NCBI GenBank assembly: GCA_016584495.1
Contig: WAID01000002.1
Span: 1,798,001-1,862,000 of the forward strand
Direction of reading: 5' to 3'
Length of the DNA: 64,000 nucleotides
Source of the DNA: Celoporthe dispersa
Lineage: Eukaryota; Ascomycota; Sordariomycetes; Diaporthales; Cryphonectriaceae
The position numbers and the translations under genes were made by a program. Position 1 is the first letter of the stretch. The number at the start of each line of letters is the position of its first letter. Positions 59,143-64,000 of the stretch are shown here, one piece after another. The notes beneath the pieces were generated by a model, which saw only the letters and a program-made list of their open reading frames with translations, made no database searches and had not been told where the DNA came from.

Positions 59143-59771
59143 CGTTGGCCTTGTTATCTTCTTGGCCCAAACTAAGGGCACTTTTCCTTTCTGATGTTAG
59201 CTTTTTCCATAGTAGTACTTGTTGCACAGGCAAGGCAGTCACCTTGACTGCTCACAGCCTCGGTCCCAGATAATCAGAAGACCATGTTGCTCCTGATATT
59301 ACTTGCGCCTTGGTGTAGACGATGATTAGGATCTGTGTAAGGTCACTAACGACCTCTATCGTAAATTGGCTGGAATAATCTTGTGAAGAGAACAATACAG
59401 GGCAGCCAAACAATAATTTGATACAAGGTAAAAGGCAATTGTATTTGCGGTAAAAGGAAACTACTGAGTAGTAATTATTGCTTTGTGCGCTGATGAAGTG
59501 AATTCTCACCTTTATATGGGGCTATTTGATGGTAGTTAATGAATAGCATGGACAACATGAACTGCCCAGGTAAATACATGTATCTGTAGCAATATAGAAA
59601 TCCATACTTGATTGTATTCTAGGTGGTCATTGTGCTGTGAATGTCACCAACTGCTGCACATTGCTACACCGTTCGTAGCAGCAGCTTTCTAGGGTTAGGG
59701 TATTAGGCCTCCCTTTCCGACCCGAGGCTCATCAATTTGCAGGCTCTTCCAAGCCTACTTAGAACCTGGCC
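59143..59771. other. Intergenic
   Basis: A/T-rich spacer between two plus-strand genes; nothing recognised. Confidence 0.6.
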
Positions 59772-60392
59772 ATGACAACCCAGCCTCTCAAGATTTCCGA
59801 CTCCCACCACCACCACAAACGACTTACGATGAGCCCTATGCCGCCAGACGACGAGGTCAATCACTTCAGGTCAATACCATGGTGTGCCAAGCATCTCGAC
59901 GGACCCGACCTCGTCGTCACGCCCGTGTTCAGCAGAGTACCCGGACCCCGCTTCCACGACGCGCTGTTATCCGAGACGCTGAAGACCCGAGACACGATAA
60001 CAGCCTTCACCTGCTTCTACCCGCGGCCTGAAAGCGAACGCGACATCATCCCATCGCTAGGGGCTTTTGTTACGCTGGGGAGTCTGGTCAGCGGGTATCC
60101 TGGGGTCTCGCACGGCGGAGTGATCGCCACCCTTCTCGACGAGGCGCTGAGTCTCATCGCGCCGGGAAGTCGGTGGAGGGCATACAAAGACGGAGCGCCG
60201 GCTGTCGTGACGGCATATCTGAACACACACTTCCTCAAGCAGGTCAGAATACCAGGAACCTATCTGATCTCGGTCCGGCTGAAGGAGGCGGACGGAAGGA
60301 AACTGTTTGTGGAGGGGGTCATGGAGGACGAGAACGGTGCGCAGCTGGCACGGGCCGATGCACTCTTTGTAGAACTCCGGGAGAAATTGTAG
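59772..60392 (+). CDS. Hotdog-fold thioesterase (PaaI/THEM4-like)
   Basis: Intronless, 206 residues, intact. A His-rich start (SDSHHHHKRL) precedes the fold; a second in-frame Met (MSPMPPDDE) could be the real start. The hotdog signature is GSLVSGYPGVSHGGVIATLLDEALSLIA: the HGG turn and the Asp-Glu on the central helix are the usual acyl-CoA thioesterase active-site features. The strands APAVVTAYLNTHFLKQVRIP and GTYLISVRLKEADGRKLFVE complete it. It probably cleaves an acyl- or aryl-CoA thioester. Cytosolic; no obvious targeting peptide. Confidence 0.86.
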   Translation: MTTQPLKISDSHHHHKRLTMSPMPPDDEVNHFRSIPWCAKHLDGPDLVVTPVFSRVPGPRFHDALLSETLKTRDTITAFTCFYPRPESERDIIPSLGAFVTLGSLVSGYPGVSHGGVIATLLDEALSLIAPGSRWRAYKDGAPAVVTAYLNTHFLKQVRIPGTYLISVRLKEADGRKLFVEGVMEDENGAQLARADALFVELREKL

Positions 60393-60541
60393 AATTTCTT
60401 CGCAGGCTGGCAAGTGCACATACACCTCTTTGACTGGCGACATGGACAAGAATAAGGGCTTCTTTTTAAAATAAAATAAGATACACAAGAACCAGCGTAG
60501 GCGCGACCACTCGAAGTTCCGTCCTGACACAGCTCTCTCTA

Positions 60542-61375
60542 TTACCTCTGGTCCAGACCAGCCAGCCGGCGGAACCCAGTATTCTCGATGATGCGGAAGT
60601 CTCCCACCTTCTCAATGCCCGGGCCTTCAAAGCGACCCTCCCACTTGCCCATCGCCATCTCCGTCATAAATTCGCCCAAGCGCTGAGTTGGACTCCAGTA
60701 CGACTTGGCTAAATGCCGGATGGGCGGTCCGAGGATGGGCGTGAGGATGTTCTTGTAGGCCTCCTGGGTCGGGATGTAGGGCTTGATGGCATCGTGAGCT
60801 GCAAAATCGATAAAGCACGGGCGGATCGACGTGGCATGCAGCGCCTTGTTCCTATTGCGCATTTTTGCCAGGAGGACTTCGGTCTCGCCCTTGACACGTG
60901 CGAAGGTCTGGGCGAAGCGCCCAGGCTCGATAGTGGCACCGTGCCCCGACACGTAGACAAAGTTGAAAGGCCTCTCCTCGGTGCCGAGGGTCTCAAAAGC
61001 CTCGACAGCGCGGAGAGTGAAGTCCTGGTGATCTTGACGTACTCCCTAGTGGCCACCCCCACGGTGAGCAAGACGGTGTGCACCTCCCAGGGGGGCGGCG
61101 GGTGGGCCAACTCACTCTTTGCTTACTTGGGTCTGGGAGATCCCCAGGGCCCACACGCAGCCCGTGGCACCCGTCAACTGGCCGAGTAGGTTCGCATCGT
61201 ATCGCTCGAAATCCTGGTGGAGGATAACGTTGATCCGGGGATCCTTCAGATCCTCGGCCATCTGGACCGGTCGTCTGCTGATGATGGAAATCTTGGTGAC
61301 GTCCTTCATGCGGACCATGGCGTCCAAGACGGCGGAGCCGCATAGGCCTGTTGCTCCCGTGAGGATGAGATGCAT
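60542..61375 (-). CDS. NAD(P)-binding Rossmann protein (NmrA/epimerase-like), one frameshift
   Basis: Exons 61116-61375 and 60542-61045; 254 residues after adding one base. The N-terminus MHLILTGATGLCGSAVLDAM holds the TGxxGxxG nucleotide-binding turn of extended/atypical SDRs. GCVWALGISQTQVSKEEYVKI follows, then (in frame only with one extra base at 61024-61025) DFTLRAVEAFETLG, FVYVSGHGAT and SIRPCFIDFAAHD. Small fungal proteins of this type carry no canonical YxxxK and may be redox sensors or reductases. The donor GTGAGT at 61115 was chosen over the upstream GTAAGC because it preserves QTQVSKEEYV. It converges with the thioesterase gene, ends 150 bases apart. Confidence 0.78.
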
Positions 61376-62048
61376 CGCGCCGCAGGCGAATGTGATCTGT
61401 TGTCGTTCGATACTTCAATTAGTTACCTGGAAGCCGCTGGCCAAAGAGGGGCGACAGAAAGTTCGCCAGGGACTTGACCTCTGCAAAGAAGAAAAAAAAG
61501 TTGAAGGGCTCGTCATATAGATGCGAGGTTGAAAAGGTCGAAGACATGTCAGATCTGTTTTTGCCTGAAGTAATATTTTAATTCCAACGCTCAAGATGCT
61601 CGCGTCAGCCAACGGTGCGGCGGGCGGCCGCCTGCCGCACATCAGCCCCGCCAGCGGTGAAATTACATCAGCCAGGTATCTCAATTGTCCCGCGGCCATC
61701 CAGTGCGGTAGGAAGGATTTCCCCTTTGATTGTGCTTGACTCGAAATCCTAGGGGCGGCCTTTGTCCTCGCAGAGTACTTTTATCGAGACGCTTCTCACA
61801 AGCTGTGCTAAGTATTCACAACGTAGTATTTCGGTCGGTCATAAATGGCACCAATCATTTGTAACACAGCTAATCATATGCCCAATCTACCTCACTTCTA
61901 GAATCTAAATAGACCATAGAGAGGAGAACATGAATCCTTCTGCTTCCTGAGTAAAAGTTATATTATCTACTCTGCTGGACAGCCTCACCTCATTCATAAA
62001 AGGCACGAAGGTACTAGGGCACTAAATATTGATTCTTCTCTCAGCAAC
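61376..62048. other. Intergenic
   Basis: Divergent spacer between the reductase-like gene and the SDR relic. A/T-rich in the right half; nothing recognised. Confidence 0.55.
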
Positions 62049-62720
62049 ATGACGGACAAAGTCTCACTGCCCCTGCTTGGGAGGACAACCATCGTTACCG
62101 GCACGGCTAGAGAAATCGGAGTCGGTATCGCTCTGACACTGGCTCAAGATGGTGCAAATCTGGATTCACCTCCGAGGCCAGCTCGTCCAAGGTTACAGAG
62201 CTCCAGCGCAGGAACTGCCGCACAGACCAAAGGTCCACGGTGTCAGGGCAGACCTGGTAGACGCTGCTGTCAAGTGGAGTCCCGACGCCCACATCCGCAT
62301 CCTCGCCAACAACGCCGGCGTCCACCACGGAAGGTTTTGGTGAGGCGCTCAAGACCAACGTGTTCGGAACAACCCTTACCATGCAGGCGGTTCTGCTACA
62401 CCTCCTTGACAAGGGTCGCATCATTAACATCACATCTGTGGGCACGAGGCAGGGCAACAATGCCTTGGGCCTGGGCTGGCACGACGGTCAATGTGGTAGA
62501 GCCTGGGCTAGTGGCCTCTGATATGCTAGACTATATTCTGGCAGAGATGACGGATATGCAGAAGAAGCTGACCCCTCTTGGAAATCGTTTTGACACAGGC
62601 AGAGAGGTCGCAGATGTCGCCGGATTGCTGGCTCAAACAAGCAGCGGCCGGGCAGCTGGGCAACTGGGCAACGTATCAGTGCTAGCCGCGGCCTGCTGGA
62701 GCTTTGATTTCCACAGCTGA
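62049..62720 (+). pseudogene. Decayed short-chain dehydrogenase/reductase (SDR)
   Basis: SDR pieces occur in the right order but in changing frames: TIVTGTAREIGVGIALTLAQ (cofactor turn), HGVRADLVDAAV, IRILANNAGVHHG (NNAG motif), LKTNVFGTTLTMQAVLL, GRIINITSVGTRQG (catalytic-Ser strand), then GTTVNVVEPGLVASDMLD and a C-terminal part. Between the Ser strand and the PG motif the segment with catalytic YxxxK is missing, and other stretches are shortened. No combination of introns restores it. The first frame stays open to 62720 by chance, which makes gene finders likely to call an intact 223-residue protein. Classical SDRs are ~250 residues. Confidence 0.75.
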
Positions 62721-63119
62721 GGCTTCAAAAGGGGGGACGGGTACAAGCTGATTCGTTGTCGGCTTGATATAAGGCCCGCGCAAGTTCCGGTGACAGATTA
62801 AGTAGTGCTAATACAGGACTTATGTACTATGTAATCTTCGGCATGTGACGTGGCTCAGTCCCAAGCAGACATGGCTCACCGCGCTCCCATCTCTTGTGAC
62901 ACGTAGCATACTTAGTACTATGTACTTGCATGCTGTACTATTTATAATATACCTTGTCCCCCTCTGATATGTGTCGCGTGACCACTTTCCTAGAGCAGAC
63001 CGATACCGGAATCGCCCTGAACGCAGATAATTCCGCCTTCTCCTCACTTCTACTTATGTACTGCAAACAAACCCAACTGACTTGAGTTTGTCCTTTCGTA
63101 TCCTCAGAGGCTTTCCACC
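62721..63119. other. Intergenic: presumed promoter of the 2OG oxygenase
   Basis: A TATTTATAATATA stretch lies at 62939-62951, ~170 bases before the start codon. Nothing else recognised. Confidence 0.55.
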
Positions 63120-64000
63120 ATGACAACAAGAATCTCGTCCTTGCCCGTGGTTGACCTGAGTCCACTCTCATGGACTTCCCCATCCCCGGAGGAAGTGAAG
63201 GACCTCAGCAGACAGCTGGACAACGTCTTCACCACAACAGGCTTCGCGTATCTGATCAATGCGCCTCTGTCCTTCTCCCATGGAGAGATTTTCGATCTGG
63301 CAAGGAATTACTTCGACATCCCCCAACAGGAGAAGATGAAGCTGGCCAAGAGAACATTTCAGCCTGACAACTCGAATACATATCGAGGGTAGGTTATATA
63401 ATGATTTAACTGGGCTCGAAAAGAGACTGGCCAAGGAAGACGCACTGAGGCACGCAGGTACTTTCCACCGCAGCCAGGACAGCCGGACAATCTGAAGGAA
63501 GGGTTCGAGATCGGCCCAGCAGGTCCGGTCGGCGAGAAGGTCCCACCGTCTAAGGACTACAAATTCGACCTCAGTGAGCCCAACGTCTGGCCGCCAGAAT
63601 CTGTCCTGCCGGCGGAGACACGACAGAGGCTGGAGAAGCTCTATGCGGAGCTCCAGGGGTTGTCTCTCCGCCTTCTCTCCCTCTGCGCAACAGCACTAGG
63701 CAAACCAGATGACTGGTTCTCCAGCTGGCTGGATGATTCCATCAGCACACTTCGTCTCCTGCACTACCCGCCACAGCCAGGAGCCAGCCCGTCGGCTGGC
63801 GTGAGCGATCAGGCCGGGGTCAACGGAGTCAAGCTTTGCTGTACGCCGCATACTGACTCTGGCATCCTGACCCTCCTCCATCAAGACATCACTGGCGGCC
63901 TTGAGGTCCTTGATGCCTCTGGGGAATGGATTTCCGCGCCTTATGTTCCAGGGAGCATTGTGGTTAATATTGGCGATCTTATGGCGCAGGTATCTGGAGG
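63120..64000 (+). CDS. 2OG-Fe(II) oxygenase (isopenicillin-N-synthase-like), right end missing
   Basis: Exon 1 63120-63388, exon 2 from 63458 to beyond the window. N-terminal DIOX_N fold: SLPVVDLSPLSW, FTTTGFAYLINAPL and NYFDIPQQEKMKLAK. The second part contains GFEIGPAGPVG, LRLLHYPPQP, and the first metal ligands CTPHTDSGILTLLHQD (His-x-Asp); VPGSIVVNIGDLM follows, and the distal His and the RxS for 2-oxoglutarate would be just outside. The class includes plant GA oxidases and fungal tailoring enzymes. The visible ~270 residues are intact. Substrate unknown; it sits with TauD and thioesterase genes. Confidence 0.85.

Overview
The window is nuclear DNA of a filamentous ascomycete, most likely a plant-associated Sordariomycete. 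Reasons: short spliceosomal introns of about 50-90 bases with GT..AG ends, genes on both strands with no operons, moderate-to-high GC coding DNA, and a gene content typical of such fungi: a secreted pectin lyase, CYP504-like and CYP52-like P450s, phenolic acid decarboxylase, Zn2Cys6 factor and several MFS transporters. No tRNA, rRNA, CRISPR or intact transposon was recognised.

Layout. 0-10 kb: edge of a single-pass membrane protein (minus), a Pom33/TMEM33 nuclear-envelope protein, a PTEN-type phosphatase, a CYP504-like P450 and a Cdc25/rhodanese-like protein. 11-21 kb: secreted pectin lyase, a glycine-rich membrane protein, and a 1,666-residue protein of unknown function with C-terminal membrane helices. 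21-31 kb: zinc alcohol dehydrogenase, HD-domain nucleotidase, a disordered Ser/Pro-rich protein, and an intronless 880-residue protein with two CCHC zinc knuckles. 31.5-34 kb: eroded DNA carrying the two ends of an oligopeptide transporter (OPT) relic. 34-37 kb: phenolic acid decarboxylase and a CYP52-like P450, same strand. 37-41 kb: gene-poor, with short candidate ORFs. 41-48 kb: an orphan protein, a double-domain GFA protein, a DHA1-type MFS transporter and an alpha/beta hydrolase. 48-57 kb: a 12-exon MFS transporter, a GNAT acetyltransferase and a Zn2Cys6-type regulator. 57.6-64 kb: TauD dioxygenase, hotdog thioesterase, NAD(P)-binding reductase, a decayed SDR and a 2OG-Fe(II) oxygenase cut by the right edge. 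This last group beside a regulator could be a small metabolic locus.

The main technical result: eleven otherwise intact genes can only be read through if a single base is removed or added, usually inside a short homopolymer run (13 sites). Other genes here, including 12-exon and 6-exon ones, read perfectly. I take most of these as assembly or sequencing indels, not decay. The OPT and SDR remains are different: they have multiple breaks and internal deletions and are real pseudogenes.

Exon boundaries were worked out by hand from splice-site consensus and frame. For every spliced gene the exon lengths sum to a multiple of three once the stated indels are allowed for.
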